Below are positions 18,474-27,957 of a DNA stretch of 64,000 nucleotides, piece after piece (position 1 is the stretch's first letter; each line of letters starts with the position of its first letter). A program made the translations under genes and the position numbers. Source of the DNA: Lachnospiraceae bacterium UBA3641. GTDB lineage: Bacteria > Bacillota > Clostridia > Lachnospirales > Lachnospiraceae. The DNA is taken from NCBI GenBank assembly GCA_002373875.1, contig DFKQ01000011.1, forward strand, positions 1 through 64,000. The letters are read 5' to 3'. The notes beneath the pieces are model-generated. The model was given only the letters and a program-made list of their open reading frames with translations, did not search any database and was not told where the DNA came from.

Positions 18474-19691
18474 ATGACAAACAAAGAAATCAGAAGAAAA
18501 ATACAGACAGCACTTGTAATACCGGTAATGGTAATGTGCATATGTATAATCATGACAGGCTGTGTCGGGAATGATACGGCTGCCGGCGATCCCTCGTCGG
18601 ATACCCCTCTTAGGGAAATACAGGTTGACGATGAGGAACGGGAAACGCAAGATGCTGCGGAAGCTGAAGCTTCCGAAGGTGTCGACAACACCATGCTTAA
18701 TGTGGAAGCACAGGATGCCGTACCCTATTCCGAGATCCCTCAGGATGATAAGGAAGAGGAAGAAGAGATTCCGGAAAAGGTTGATGAAGAGGATAAGATC
18801 CTGAGAACGGATGACGGCAAGATCATAGTTGATCTTGTTATGTTCATGGGGCAGAGCAACATGTCGGGAACGGGAGGAAATGCAGCATATGCTCCGGAAG
18901 TGAAGGAAGGACACGGTTACGAATTCCGCGCGATATCCGATCCGACAAGGCTTTATCCCATTAAGGAACCCTTCGGGATCAATGAGAATGCAGCAATATC
19001 CGATGCTGCAGTAGGCAAGAAGGGCTCAATGGTATCTGCCTTTGCCAATAAATATTACGAGCTTACCGGGGTTCCCATAGTGGCGGTATCAGCTTCGGCC
19101 GGAGGCCGGGACACGAATTTCTTCATGAGTGCACCGGTTATGGATGACTTCTCCGAGAGACAGAAGCGGGCTCAGGTATGGCTTGCCAGCAACGACTATT
19201 ACATCAGGAAGCAGTATGTTATATGGCTTCAGGGAGAGTCCGATGCGGAAGACGGAATGACGAGTGAGCAGTATAATCAAAACATGGACAATATAATAAG
19301 GCCCCTCTTTATCGGTGGACTTCAGAAGGTGTTCATGGTTACGCCCGGTCGGACGCTTACAGGTAAGTACTACTTCGATAATATTGTTTATTCCCAGATA
19401 AATATGTGCAAAACCAGCGGATACTACGCACTGGCTACTACCGTCCTCAATTCGGTGAGTACCGAATATATGGTGGATGAATTCCATTACAATCAGTCGG
19501 TTCTTAATGTTGTCGGAGAGGAAGCGGCTGAGAGCGCTGCTTACTATACGCTTAACAGGAAAGAGAAGTGTTTATACAATTACAGAGATGAGAACGTGTA
19601 TATCCCTGAGGGATTCGAGTATACCGAAGACGAAATGCGGGTTGAACGCATAGATTACAGTACAAACGGTGGATTTGTGAGGTATGAGTAA
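18474..19691 (+). CDS. Lipoprotein SGNH acetylesterase (sialate O-acetylesterase-like)
   Basis: 405 aa. The signal peptide ends in a lipobox (IIMTGC, Cys30), followed by an acidic linker to about 115. The catalytic domain has GQSNMSG near 126 (nucleophile Ser), GESDAEDG near 253 and DEFHYNQ near 335 (Asp-His), the SASA/DUF303 carbohydrate-esterase pattern. It should remove acetyl groups from glycans outside the cell. The same locus encodes an MBOAT acetyltransferase (29621), so acetylation of the polymer may be both written and trimmed. The stop overlaps the next start by one base. Confidence 0.85.
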   Translation: MTNKEIRRKIQTALVIPVMVMCICIIMTGCVGNDTAAGDPSSDTPLREIQVDDEERETQDAAEAEASEGVDNTMLNVEAQDAVPYSEIPQDDKEEEEEIPEKVDEEDKILRTDDGKIIVDLVMFMGQSNMSGTGGNAAYAPEVKEGHGYEFRAISDPTRLYPIKEPFGINENAAISDAAVGKKGSMVSAFANKYYELTGVPIVAVSASAGGRDTNFFMSAPVMDDFSERQKRAQVWLASNDYYIRKQYVIWLQGESDAEDGMTSEQYNQNMDNIIRPLFIGGLQKVFMVTPGRTLTGKYYFDNIVYSQINMCKTSGYYALATTVLNSVSTEYMVDEFHYNQSVLNVVGEEAAESAAYYTLNRKEKCLYNYRDENVYIPEGFEYTEDEMRVERIDYSTNGGFVRYE

Positions 19692-20470
19692 TGGACAGGA
19701 TACTTGTTTTTATTCCGGCCTATAATTGCGAAAAACAGATAATACGTGTGCTTTCACAGTTTGATGATGAGGTTCTCGGATTTGTTTCCCAGATCATTGT
19801 CGTCAACAACAGAAGTACCGATAATACCGAGATGGTTGTTGCGGCATTCATCAGGAAGCATCCTCAGATACCGGTAAAGCTACTTCGAAACAAGGAGAAT
19901 TACGGGCTCGGGGGCTCCCACAAGGTGGCGTTTGATTACGCATTGAGAAAAGGATTTGATTACGTTTTAGTCCTTCACGGAGATGATCAGGGGTCGATAC
20001 ATGATTTTCTTCCGGTGCTTAAAAAGGGATACCACAGGAAACATGACTGCGTGCTTGGGGCCAGGTTTATGAGGGGATCGAAGCTGGAAGGATATTCAGC
20101 CTTCAGAACCTTCGGAAACGTGATCTATGATCTTCTGTTTGCAGCGGTAGTAAGGAGGAGGATATACGATCTGGGATCCGGACTTAACATTTATAAGACG
20201 AAGATGCTTGAAGACAGGTTCTACGAGAAATTTCCCGACAATCTTATGTTTAACTACTGTATGATCCTTGCATCCGAATACTATGGACATGATATCAGGT
20301 TCTATCCGGTTTCCTGGCGCGAGGATGATCAGGTAAGCAATGTGAAGATGATGGATCAGGCAGTAAAGGTGCTTAAGATGCTTAAGGATTACTATATGGA
20401 TCCCGTCTCGATAACAGGTGATTACAGGGATAAACCGGTGGATAAATACGAGGCTGATGAAATATCGTGA
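19691..20470 (+). CDS. Family-2 glycosyltransferase, polyprenyl-phosphate type
   Basis: 259 aa. VFIPAYNCEKQI, VVNNRSTDNT, NYGLGGSHKVAFDYAL and LHGDDQGS (DxD-like metal site) place it with dolichyl-phosphate-mannose synthase-like GT2 proteins. ATG 19691 overlaps the stop of the esterase and its own stop overlaps the next gene (GTGA). The pairing with the membrane protein at 20467 suggests a second lipid-sugar synthesis and transfer module separate from the GtrABC-like one. Confidence 0.85.
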   Translation: MDRILVFIPAYNCEKQIIRVLSQFDDEVLGFVSQIIVVNNRSTDNTEMVVAAFIRKHPQIPVKLLRNKENYGLGGSHKVAFDYALRKGFDYVLVLHGDDQGSIHDFLPVLKKGYHRKHDCVLGARFMRGSKLEGYSAFRTFGNVIYDLLFAAVVRRRIYDLGSGLNIYKTKMLEDRFYEKFPDNLMFNYCMILASEYYGHDIRFYPVSWREDDQVSNVKMMDQAVKVLKMLKDYYMDPVSITGDYRDKPVDKYEADEIS

Positions 20471-21231
20471 ACATATTAAAGATAACGCTCGGAGGGATCA
20501 TATGTATAGTATGGTTCCTGATCATACATACAATTAAGATGTTCAGAATGTACCTGGTGCTTCTTGAAAACAGGGTGGAGTTTGGAAGGTTTGTTTTTGC
20601 CTATCTTAGAACGACGCTTGTTAACCTCATCATTCCCTTTAAACTGGGTGAGATATACAGGATGTTCGTATACTCAAGGATGACCGGGAATGCGGGCATG
20701 GGCATCGCAGGGACCCTTACAGACAGGTTTTTTGATACCGCGGCCCTTGTGCTTATCCTGATACCCTTGCATGTAATGTATCCCGCTAAAATATCGGGAG
20801 TTTCGGTCTTTCTGGCTGTATTTGTGATCTTTACCGTGTTTGTTTATATGATCTTTATGCCGGCATACGGGTATCTTAACAAATACATCATAATAAACCG
20901 GGATTCGAAGAATTCGATGACGGTCTTAAGGTTTCTTGAAATGATGAGGTCGGCGTATGATCATGTTAAGCGGCTGGTATCGGGAAGATATGCCATAATC
21001 ATTCTTATGTCCTTTGCAGCATGGGTCCTTGAAGGAGGACTCCTCTTCCTGATAGCATGGATAACGGATATCAGCTACAATGCAGGTATATTTTCGGATT
21101 ATATAACCTCTATAATGTCGACCAGGGACATTGTGCTTCGGAGGACATATACGACATTCAGCATAACTGTTATAGCGATCTGTACAGCAATACAGGGGGT
21201 TGCCCTGTGTGTCGGAAGATACAGAAAATAA
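20467..21231 (+). CDS. Lysylphosphatidylglycerol synthase TM-region-like protein (UPF0104)
   Basis: 254 aa with about six membrane segments; GTG start in a GTGA overlap with the upstream stop. The segment RTTLVNLIIPFKLGEIYRM and GIAGTLTDRFFDTAALVL are typical of the UPF0104/AglD-type membrane family, which often accompanies polyprenyl-phosphate GT2 genes and has a proposed flippase-like or transfer role. At 254 aa it is shorter than the usual 300-330 aa. No catalytic lysyltransferase domain is attached. Confidence 0.72.
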   Translation: MNILKITLGGIICIVWFLIIHTIKMFRMYLVLLENRVEFGRFVFAYLRTTLVNLIIPFKLGEIYRMFVYSRMTGNAGMGIAGTLTDRFFDTAALVLILIPLHVMYPAKISGVSVFLAVFVIFTVFVYMIFMPAYGYLNKYIIINRDSKNSMTVLRFLEMMRSAYDHVKRLVSGRYAIIILMSFAAWVLEGGLLFLIAWITDISYNAGIFSDYITSIMSTRDIVLRRTYTTFSITVIAICTAIQGVALCVGRYRK

Positions 21232-21254
21232 AAGTAACTGTTTCAGGGTAAAAG

Positions 21255-22670
21255 ATGAAAAAAGTAATCGTAATTTATGATGATTCGAGAAAACCGGATC
21301 AGGAGATACGGGTTATAACGGGACATAAAAGCTTCGGGGATACGATCTTCAAGAGGCAGTCCTTAAAGCAGCGATCAAAAGCCTTGTTTCTTGGATATGA
21401 GCAGGTGGAAGCCTTTATGGAACCGGATGAAGCCTATGGATTGCAGAATGAATACAAGGGCGGGGATTACCCTGTATTTAAGATATATTCCGACCATGAG
21501 ACGGTGGATGAGAGGGGCCTTTTGATCCTTTTGGAGAAGACCCTCTATGTAAATGAAAACTACGCGGTTTATAACGGAGAAATTATAGCTGCGGTCATGT
21601 ATCCTTCCTTCGACGCATGGCTGAGGGCAGGAAATGCAGCTGATGAAACCGCATATGAGAAGATAAGGTCGAATGTATTCACGGCCCTGTCGGATGTAAA
21701 CAATTTCAGGACTTTTATCACAAGCGGATTTGATGCCAGGTTCTTCAATGCCCTTAAGGGAGACGAATACACGGTAGTAAAGTCATCAAATAATGTGGAT
21801 AAGCTAAGAAAGGAGTATAAGTATTTTACCCTCCTGCCTCCCGAAATGAAGCAGTGGTACGGTACCGTATTCGATTACAGGGAGGAGGGCGATATCGCAT
21901 CCTATTCAATAGAGAGATACCATATGACCGATCTGGCCCTGCGCTATGTTCACGGTGCCATAGATGAGGAGGAATTCCGGTCGATCCTTAAGATGCTCTT
22001 CCATTTTATTAAGATAAGAAAGAAAAAAGAGGTAACCGGGGAGGAGTACGAAAGGGAAGCCAGGCGGCTTTACATTGAAAAGGTTGATGAAAGAGTCGGA
22101 TTGCTTAAGACACTTAAGGGGTATGATGAAATAAGCTCCTACATCAGCCTGGGAACGGCTTATAAGGATATAGATGAGATAATCAGTCGTTATAAGAGCC
22201 TGTATGAGAGGATAACCTCTGACCGTAAATTTGTTAAGATCAAGGTAGTCGCCCACGGTGATCTGTGTTTTTCAAATATCCTTTACAATAATGATGCAAG
22301 GTTGCTTAAGCTCATAGATCCCAAGGGAGCCGCAGATGAAGAGGGATTATATATGAATCCCTACTATGATATCGCCAAGCTGTCCCATTCCATATGCGGG
22401 TCATATGATTACTTTAATTCCGACCAGTATGAATTATCGATAGGTCCTGACATGAATTTAAGCCTTAAGATTGACTGTGACAATGACAGATTTATAAAGA
22501 TATTCAGGGAATATCTTTATGAAAATGATCTGGATTATAAGCTTGTCCGTATATATGAGGTATCCCTGTTCCTGTCCATGCTGCCGCTTCATATTGACAG
22601 ACCGAAGAAGGTGCTTGGGTTTATATTGAATGCGGTAAGGATAATGGAGGAGATCGAAGGCGAGGGATAG
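21255..22670 (+). CDS. Aminoglycoside-phosphotransferase-fold kinase, unknown substrate
   Basis: 471 aa. The C-terminal half has VVAHGDLCFSNIL near residue 333 (catalytic HxDxxxxN) and KLIDPKG (metal-binding Asp), the APH/choline-kinase pattern. Residues 1-140 form an alpha/beta domain with VRVITG-like and DETVDERG-type segments that may bind a nucleotide or sugar. YKYFTLLPPEMKQWYG lies in the N-lobe. In capsule loci such proteins probably phosphorylate a sugar or a glycosyl carrier; no resistance function is implied. The HAD phosphatase follows at 22745. Confidence 0.7.
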   Translation: MKKVIVIYDDSRKPDQEIRVITGHKSFGDTIFKRQSLKQRSKALFLGYEQVEAFMEPDEAYGLQNEYKGGDYPVFKIYSDHETVDERGLLILLEKTLYVNENYAVYNGEIIAAVMYPSFDAWLRAGNAADETAYEKIRSNVFTALSDVNNFRTFITSGFDARFFNALKGDEYTVVKSSNNVDKLRKEYKYFTLLPPEMKQWYGTVFDYREEGDIASYSIERYHMTDLALRYVHGAIDEEEFRSILKMLFHFIKIRKKKEVTGEEYEREARRLYIEKVDERVGLLKTLKGYDEISSYISLGTAYKDIDEIISRYKSLYERITSDRKFVKIKVVAHGDLCFSNILYNNDARLLKLIDPKGAADEEGLYMNPYYDIAKLSHSICGSYDYFNSDQYELSIGPDMNLSLKIDCDNDRFIKIFREYLYENDLDYKLVRIYEVSLFLSMLPLHIDRPKKVLGFILNAVRIMEEIEGEG

Positions 22671-22744
22671 GGAAGTCCCTTCTATGTGCGGGATGACAGG
22701 GAACAGAAAATGTCGGGAAACAGAAATGCCGGGGAGATTGGATC

Positions 22745-23176
22745 ATGGAGTATGAAGGACTCACTTTTATATTCGATATAGACGGAACCTTGTGTCCCAT
22801 AAAGGGGAAGGATGAACGATACGAGGATATGGTTCCCTACAAGGACATGGTCAACAGAATCAGAGAATATAAGGAGCAGGGAGCGAAGATAGTTCTGTTT
22901 ACGTCAAGGAATATGAAAACGTATCAGGGTAACATAGGTCTTATAAATGCCAATACAGCCAAGGTAGTACTTAAATGGCTGGAAAAATGGAAAATACCCT
23001 ATGATGAGATCATCTATGGCAAGCCATGGCCCGGTCAAAACGGATTCTATGTTGATGACAGGACCGTAAGGCCGGATGAGTTCCTGAGCAGATCGGTTGA
23101 TGAGCTTAAGGAAATATGTGAGAAGAGCAGGTGTGATTATTATCGTAAGGAGGGACCCGTAAAACGGGAGGATTGA
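22745..23176 (+). CDS. HAD-family capsule-biosynthesis phosphatase
   Basis: 143 aa compact HAD protein: motif I FDIDGTLCP, motif II FTSRNMKT, motif III lysine in YGKPWPGQNG, motif IV VDDRTVRPDEF. This arrangement matches small capsular-polysaccharide phosphatases, with nucleotide sugars, sugar phosphates or a phosphosugar product of the neighbouring APH-fold kinase as possible substrates. Cytosolic; no signal peptide or membrane segment. It starts 74 bases after the kinase gene and ends 15 bases before the next glycosyltransferase. Confidence 0.85.
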   Translation: MEYEGLTFIFDIDGTLCPIKGKDERYEDMVPYKDMVNRIREYKEQGAKIVLFTSRNMKTYQGNIGLINANTAKVVLKWLEKWKIPYDEIIYGKPWPGQNGFYVDDRTVRPDEFLSRSVDELKEICEKSRCDYYRKEGPVKRED

Positions 23177-23191
23177 TCATAAGGGAAATAT

Positions 23192-24649
23192 ATGAAATAC
23201 AGCAACAGGATCAACAAATTTAATATTCAGCGAGGAATAAGCTACTACAGGCGGAACGGGTTGAAAAAGACCTGTTATAAGGTGGTGGAAAGGCTTAAGA
23301 GGGATGACGATGAAGCCGGCTATATGCAGGCGATGTTAAGCTCGCGTCCAACCTCGGAAGAACTCGGCAGGCAGAGGAGTAGGACCTTTTTCCATAATTA
23401 TAAGTTCAGTATACTGGTGCCTGCATACAATACGGATCCTGTTTTCTTAAAAGAGATGGTCATGTCCGTGGTCAGGCAGACCTACGACGGCTGGGAGCTG
23501 TGTATTGCTGACGGAAGTGATTCCGATATCGTAAAGGATAATCTCGACAGGATCAGGGAAGGGCTTAAAGAGACGGTTTCGGATCGGATAAAATACAAAA
23601 AGCTCGGATCGAACAGAGGAATATCCGGGAACCTTAATGATGCCCTTGTGATGGCGACAGGTGATTATGTGGGATTTCTTGACCATGATGATATACTGAC
23701 GCCTGATGCCCTCTATGAGGTCATGAGTGCCCTTGAATCGGGAATGGAAAGGGACGGAAATATATACCGGAACAGGTACAAGGCCCTGTACACGGATGAG
23801 GATAAGGTTAATCAGGCAGGTACGAGATACTTCGATCCCCATATCAAGCCTGACTTCGATATCGATCTTTTAAGATCAACGAATTATATATGCCACTTTT
23901 TTGTTGTGAGGTTACAGATTGCCGTTAAAGCCGGCGGCTTTAAGAGCGAGTATAACGGGGCTCAGGATCATGACTTTATTTTACGGTGCATTGAACTTAT
24001 GGACCCCTCGCAGATATACCATGTTCCCAAGGTTTTGTATCACTGGAGATCGAGTTTTGCTTCTACTGCCGAGAATCCCGATTCCAAGCTGTACGCCTAC
24101 GAGGCCGGTAAGAGGGCGGTAGCGGATCATCTTAACCGTTTGGGTATTAAGGCTTCGGTTGTCAACACCTCCCATCTCGGTTTCTACAGGGTTAAGTATG
24201 TTCCGAAAACCCTCAATATCAAGCTGATGACAAGGACCGATTGGGAGAAGATAAGCAGGGAAGAGTTCAATGCTATTTCCGAACCCTTCATAATGATCAT
24301 GGGTGATAGGATATCGCCCCTGAATGCGGATTACCTTTCGGAACTGGCGGGAACCTTATGCAGGGATGAAGTGGGAGCTGTGGGCGGAAAGATATACGAT
24401 AAGAAGGGAAGGATCGATTCCGCCGGATATTCCTATGACGATTACGGGAGATTAAAGCCTGACTTCAGAGGTATGAACGGTAATTTCTCAGGTTATCTCC
24501 ATAGGGCGTCCATACAGAGAAGGACATATGGTCTGGCGGCGGATTGTATGATGATCAAGAAGGAAGCGGTTGTTTTTGGCAAGAGGCCTGTAATGTCAGA
24601 CCGCTACATAACGGTATTTGATCCATATGCGGAGTTTAGAAGGAAATGA
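23192..24649 (+). CDS. Family-2 glycosyltransferase with degenerate second domain
   Basis: 485 aa. Domain 1 begins near 71 (FSILVPAYNTDP) with ELCIADGSDSD, FLDHDDIL and QDHDFILR; it closely resembles domain 1 of the enzyme at 11870. After about residue 345 the sequence corresponds to a second GT2 domain that lacks its first strand and DxD: it keeps DEVGAVGGKIY and AADCMMIKKEAV, then ends early. The C-terminal half is therefore probably structural. The stop overlaps the next GT start by four bases (ATGA). Confidence 0.87.
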   Translation: MKYSNRINKFNIQRGISYYRRNGLKKTCYKVVERLKRDDDEAGYMQAMLSSRPTSEELGRQRSRTFFHNYKFSILVPAYNTDPVFLKEMVMSVVRQTYDGWELCIADGSDSDIVKDNLDRIREGLKETVSDRIKYKKLGSNRGISGNLNDALVMATGDYVGFLDHDDILTPDALYEVMSALESGMERDGNIYRNRYKALYTDEDKVNQAGTRYFDPHIKPDFDIDLLRSTNYICHFFVVRLQIAVKAGGFKSEYNGAQDHDFILRCIELMDPSQIYHVPKVLYHWRSSFASTAENPDSKLYAYEAGKRAVADHLNRLGIKASVVNTSHLGFYRVKYVPKTLNIKLMTRTDWEKISREEFNAISEPFIMIMGDRISPLNADYLSELAGTLCRDEVGAVGGKIYDKKGRIDSAGYSYDDYGRLKPDFRGMNGNFSGYLHRASIQRRTYGLAADCMMIKKEAVVFGKRPVMSDRYITVFDPYAEFRRK

Positions 24650-25599
24650 AGGTCTCCATCGTCATACCCAATTACAACGGAGAGAAGTATCTTAAGGAAT
24701 GTATCGGAGCGCTGAACGTCCAAACACTTAAGGATACAGAGCTTATTGTCGTGGATAACGGATCAACTGACGCAAGCCTTGACGTGATCAGGGAAGTGAG
24801 ACCGGACACAAGGATTATTGAGCTTGATAAGAATTATGGTTTTTCAAGGGCGGTGAATGAGGGTATCAAGGCGGCAAGGGCTCCCTATATCATCCTTTTG
24901 AACAATGATACACGGGTCTTGCCTGACTTTGCGGGTGAGTTGTATAATGCCATAAGAGACGACGAACGGATTTTTTCGGTGAATGCCAGGATGCTTCAGA
25001 TGAATGCTCCGGAGCTTTGTGACAACGCAGGTGATATGTACTGCTGTCTTGGCTGGGCCTTCGCACGGGGGAAGGATAAGCCGGCTGAGAATTACGACAG
25101 GGCTGCGGAGGTCTTTTCGTCATGTGCGGGGGCTGCTATATACAGAAGGTCTGTATTTGATGAGACAGGTTATTTCGATGAAGCCCATTTCGCCTATCTT
25201 GAGGATGTTGATATAGGATACCGGGCAAGGATATGCGGGTACATAAATACATATGCACCGGGAGCAGTGGTATATCATGTCGGAAGCGGTGCGTCGGGTT
25301 CAAGATATAACAGGTTCAAGATAAGCCTGTCATCCAGAAACAATGTCTATCTGGCTTATAAGAATATGCCGTTATTGCAGCTTATCATAAACCTGCCCTT
25401 TCTCATCATCGGATATCTGCTTAAGACTGTATTTTTTATGAAGAAGGGTGAGGGTGTGACTTATGTCAGGGGACTTATTAAGGGCATCACCATGTGCAGA
25501 CGCGATAAGAAGTTCCCCTTCAGGAAGGAAAACCTTGTTAATTACTTCAGGATACAATGGGAATTGTGGAGAAATGCCGTACTGAGGTTTACGGTGTAG
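24646..25599 (+). CDS. Family-2 glycosyltransferase, rhamnosyltransferase-like
   Basis: 317 aa. KVSIVIPNYNGEKYL, VVDNGSTDAS, LLNNDTRVLP (metal site), SCAGAAIYRR, YLEDVDIGYRARICG and YHVGSGASGS are typical of rhamnosyl- and related transferases. A hydrophobic segment near 245-265 (LLQLIINLPFLIIGYLLKTV) suggests membrane attachment. dTDP-rhamnose made by the rfb genes is a likely donor, but donor choice is not visible in the sequence. ATG 24646 overlaps the upstream stop. Confidence 0.88.
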   Translation: MKVSIVIPNYNGEKYLKECIGALNVQTLKDTELIVVDNGSTDASLDVIREVRPDTRIIELDKNYGFSRAVNEGIKAARAPYIILLNNDTRVLPDFAGELYNAIRDDERIFSVNARMLQMNAPELCDNAGDMYCCLGWAFARGKDKPAENYDRAAEVFSSCAGAAIYRRSVFDETGYFDEAHFAYLEDVDIGYRARICGYINTYAPGAVVYHVGSGASGSRYNRFKISLSSRNNVYLAYKNMPLLQLIINLPFLIIGYLLKTVFFMKKGEGVTYVRGLIKGITMCRRDKKFPFRKENLVNYFRIQWELWRNAVLRFTV

Positions 25600-25614
25600 A
25601 GCTGTATAAACAAA

Positions 25615-27015
25615 ATGATCAAGGATAATCAGAGGATTTTCAACAGAATACATATAGTGCTTGATGGAGTCATCATAGCCGGGATGTACTGGTTTGCCTG
25701 GTGGCTTAAGTTCAAGAGCGGTCTGATCGATTTTACGATGAGTCTTCCCACCAGCTATTTCAGGAAGGTCATGTATTTCGTTGTACCCTCATACCTGCTT
25801 TTGTATTATTTCTTTAATCTGTATAACAGTAAGCGGGCCTCGGGACGTAAGAGGGAGCTGTATAATATAATCAAGGCCAATACCGTAGGAAGCCTTGGTC
25901 TTATCGTTGCCATGTACATTCTCGGTCAGACACACTTTTCAAGAGAGATGATATTCATCTTCTGGTGTGCCAATATATTCGCTGAGACTCTCATAAGGAA
26001 TATCATCAGGTATCTTCTCAGGTTCTTCAGGAAGAAGGGCTACAATCTTAAGTATGTCCTTCTTGTGGGATATTCCAAATCGGCAGAGTCATATATCAAC
26101 AGGATACGCTTGAACCCCCAGTGGGGTTATGTGGTACGTGGGATACTCGACGATAATGTGGAACGGGGAACCATGTATAAGGGAGTAAAGGTCATGGGCG
26201 CTGTTGACAACCTGCCCATAATCCTTGAGGAGAACAAGCTTGATGAAATAGCGATAACCCTGTCCCTTAAGGAATACGGACGTCTTGAAGAGATAGTAAA
26301 CATGTGCGAAAAGTCAGGCGTCCACACGAAGTTCATCCCCGATTACGCCGGGATCATTCCCAATAAGCCATATACCGAGGATTTACAGGGACTTCCCGTT
26401 ATAAACATAAGGCATGTGCCTCTTACCAATACCGTAAATATAATAATGAAGAGAGTGGTGGATATAGTAGGTTCATTTATCCTGATCATTCTGTCATCTC
26501 CCATCATGCTGGCATCGGCAATAATGATAAGGTGTACAAGCTCCGGCCCTATTATCTTCAAACAGGAGAGGGTGGGACTTCACAATAAGCCCTTCAAGAT
26601 GCTGAAGTTCCGTACCATGTATGTACAGGAGGATAAGGAGGAGGAAAAGGGCTGGACGGTCAAGGATGATCCAAGGGTCACCGGTATCGGCAGGTTCTTA
26701 AGGAAGACAAGTCTGGATGAGCTGCCACAGTTATTTAACGTATTTGCGGGTAAGATGAGCCTGGTGGGCCCCCGTCCCGAAAGACCCCTTTTTGTGGAAC
26801 AGTTCAGGGAGACCATACCCAGATATATGATCAAGCATCAGGTGCGTCCGGGAATGACCGGATGGGCCCAGATCAACGGCCTTCGTGGGGATACATCCAT
26901 TGAGAAGAGGATAGAATACGATCTGTACTATATTGAGAACTGGACCATGGGATTCGATATAAAGATATTGTTTCTTACGGTGTTTAAAGGGTTTATAAAC
27001 GAAAATGCGTACTGA
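25615..27015 (+). CDS. Undecaprenyl-phosphate sugar phosphotransferase (WbaP-type initiating enzyme)
   Basis: 466 aa. Four N-terminal membrane segments, a Rossmann-like middle (VLLVGYSKSAESYINRI), then a re-entrant membrane helix (VVDIVGSFILIILSSPIMLA) and a C-terminal bacterial sugar transferase domain: FKQERVGLHNKPFKMLKFRTM, TSLDELPQLFNV, SLVGPRPERP, RPGMTGWAQINGLRGDT. It starts chain synthesis by moving a hexose-1-phosphate, usually glucose or galactose, from UDP-sugar to undecaprenyl phosphate. It therefore supplies the lipid primer for the GT2 enzymes and the ABC exporter. The stop overlaps the next gene by 11 bases. Confidence 0.95.
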   Translation: MIKDNQRIFNRIHIVLDGVIIAGMYWFAWWLKFKSGLIDFTMSLPTSYFRKVMYFVVPSYLLLYYFFNLYNSKRASGRKRELYNIIKANTVGSLGLIVAMYILGQTHFSREMIFIFWCANIFAETLIRNIIRYLLRFFRKKGYNLKYVLLVGYSKSAESYINRIRLNPQWGYVVRGILDDNVERGTMYKGVKVMGAVDNLPIILEENKLDEIAITLSLKEYGRLEEIVNMCEKSGVHTKFIPDYAGIIPNKPYTEDLQGLPVINIRHVPLTNTVNIIMKRVVDIVGSFILIILSSPIMLASAIMIRCTSSGPIIFKQERVGLHNKPFKMLKFRTMYVQEDKEEEKGWTVKDDPRVTGIGRFLRKTSLDELPQLFNVFAGKMSLVGPRPERPLFVEQFRETIPRYMIKHQVRPGMTGWAQINGLRGDTSIEKRIEYDLYYIENWTMGFDIKILFLTVFKGFINENAY

Positions 27016-27940
27016 TATAATAATCCCTGTATACAAGCCCGATGAAAAGCTGGTACGACTCCTTGAAGGGCTTAAGGGACAGACCATCCGTCCCGATAAA
27101 ATAATAATAATGTATACCCGTTTATCGGAGCGGGATCATATAAGCCCCCATCTTATAGAACTGGCTATGGATGTATGTGAGCTTAAGGTATATGAGCTTG
27201 CCGTGGATGAATATGACCATGGCGGAACCAGGGCCGAGGCTGTCAGGCATTCGGATGCCGATACCTTCATCATGATGACACAGGATGCTATCCCCGCAGA
27301 CGATAAGCTTATCGAGAACCTTACGAGACATCTGTTAAATCCTGAGATCGGAGCTGCTTATGCAAGGCAGAAGGCCGATGCGGATTCAAGCCCGGGCGAG
27401 TGCTTTACAAGAGGCTTTAACTATCCGGATGTAACAGAGATAAAGGGCAAGGAGGATATTGACAGACTGGGTATCAAGACCTTCTTCTGTTCCAATGTAT
27501 GCGCGGCCTACAGAAGGGATGTTTATGATAAACTGGGCGGGTTTACCCGCCGTACAATTTTCAACGAGGATATGATATATGCCCATAATCTTATAATGAA
27601 CGGATACAGGATCGCATATATGGCGGATGCCTGTGTTATTCATACCCATGAATACAAGCCCATGCAGCAGCTGCACCGTAACTTCGATCTGGCGGTATCT
27701 CAGGCTGAGCATCCGGAGGTTTTCGAAGGCATTTCATCTGAATCCGAAGGGGCTAAGTATATAAGGTCGGCATTTTCATATTTTAAAGATATTCATAAGC
27801 CGTATCTGATCATTCCGTTTGTGTGGGGATGCTGCTTTAAGTATCTGGGCTATCTTCTCGGTAAGAGATATAAGAAGCTTCCGCTCTGGATGGTGAGAGC
27901 CCTTAGTATGAATAAAAGATATTTTCTGCAAAACTGTTGA
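27005..27940 (+). CDS. Family-2 glycosyltransferase, rhamnosyltransferase (RfbF-like)
   Basis: 311 aa. TDIIIPVYKPDEKL, DEYDHGGTRAEAVRHSDAD, MMTQDAIPAD (metal site) and NEDMIYAHNLIMNGY match alpha-1,3-rhamnosyltransferase-type GT2 proteins of rhamnose-wall-polysaccharide loci. The DHGGTR motif is especially characteristic. C-terminal hydrophobic patches suggest peripheral membrane attachment. The start is inside the WbaP-like gene. It is the last clear chain-building enzyme of the locus before the ClpX paralogue. Confidence 0.9.
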   Translation: MRTDIIIPVYKPDEKLVRLLEGLKGQTIRPDKIIIMYTRLSERDHISPHLIELAMDVCELKVYELAVDEYDHGGTRAEAVRHSDADTFIMMTQDAIPADDKLIENLTRHLLNPEIGAAYARQKADADSSPGECFTRGFNYPDVTEIKGKEDIDRLGIKTFFCSNVCAAYRRDVYDKLGGFTRRTIFNEDMIYAHNLIMNGYRIAYMADACVIHTHEYKPMQQLHRNFDLAVSQAEHPEVFEGISSESEGAKYIRSAFSYFKDIHKPYLIIPFVWGCCFKYLGYLLGKRYKKLPLWMVRALSMNKRYFLQNC

Positions 27941-27957
27941 TGAAAGGTGAGAAATAA

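Noticed and set aside
21255..22670. Aminoglycoside resistance kinase
   Set aside because: Only the general APH-fold motifs are present and the locus is polysaccharide synthesis.
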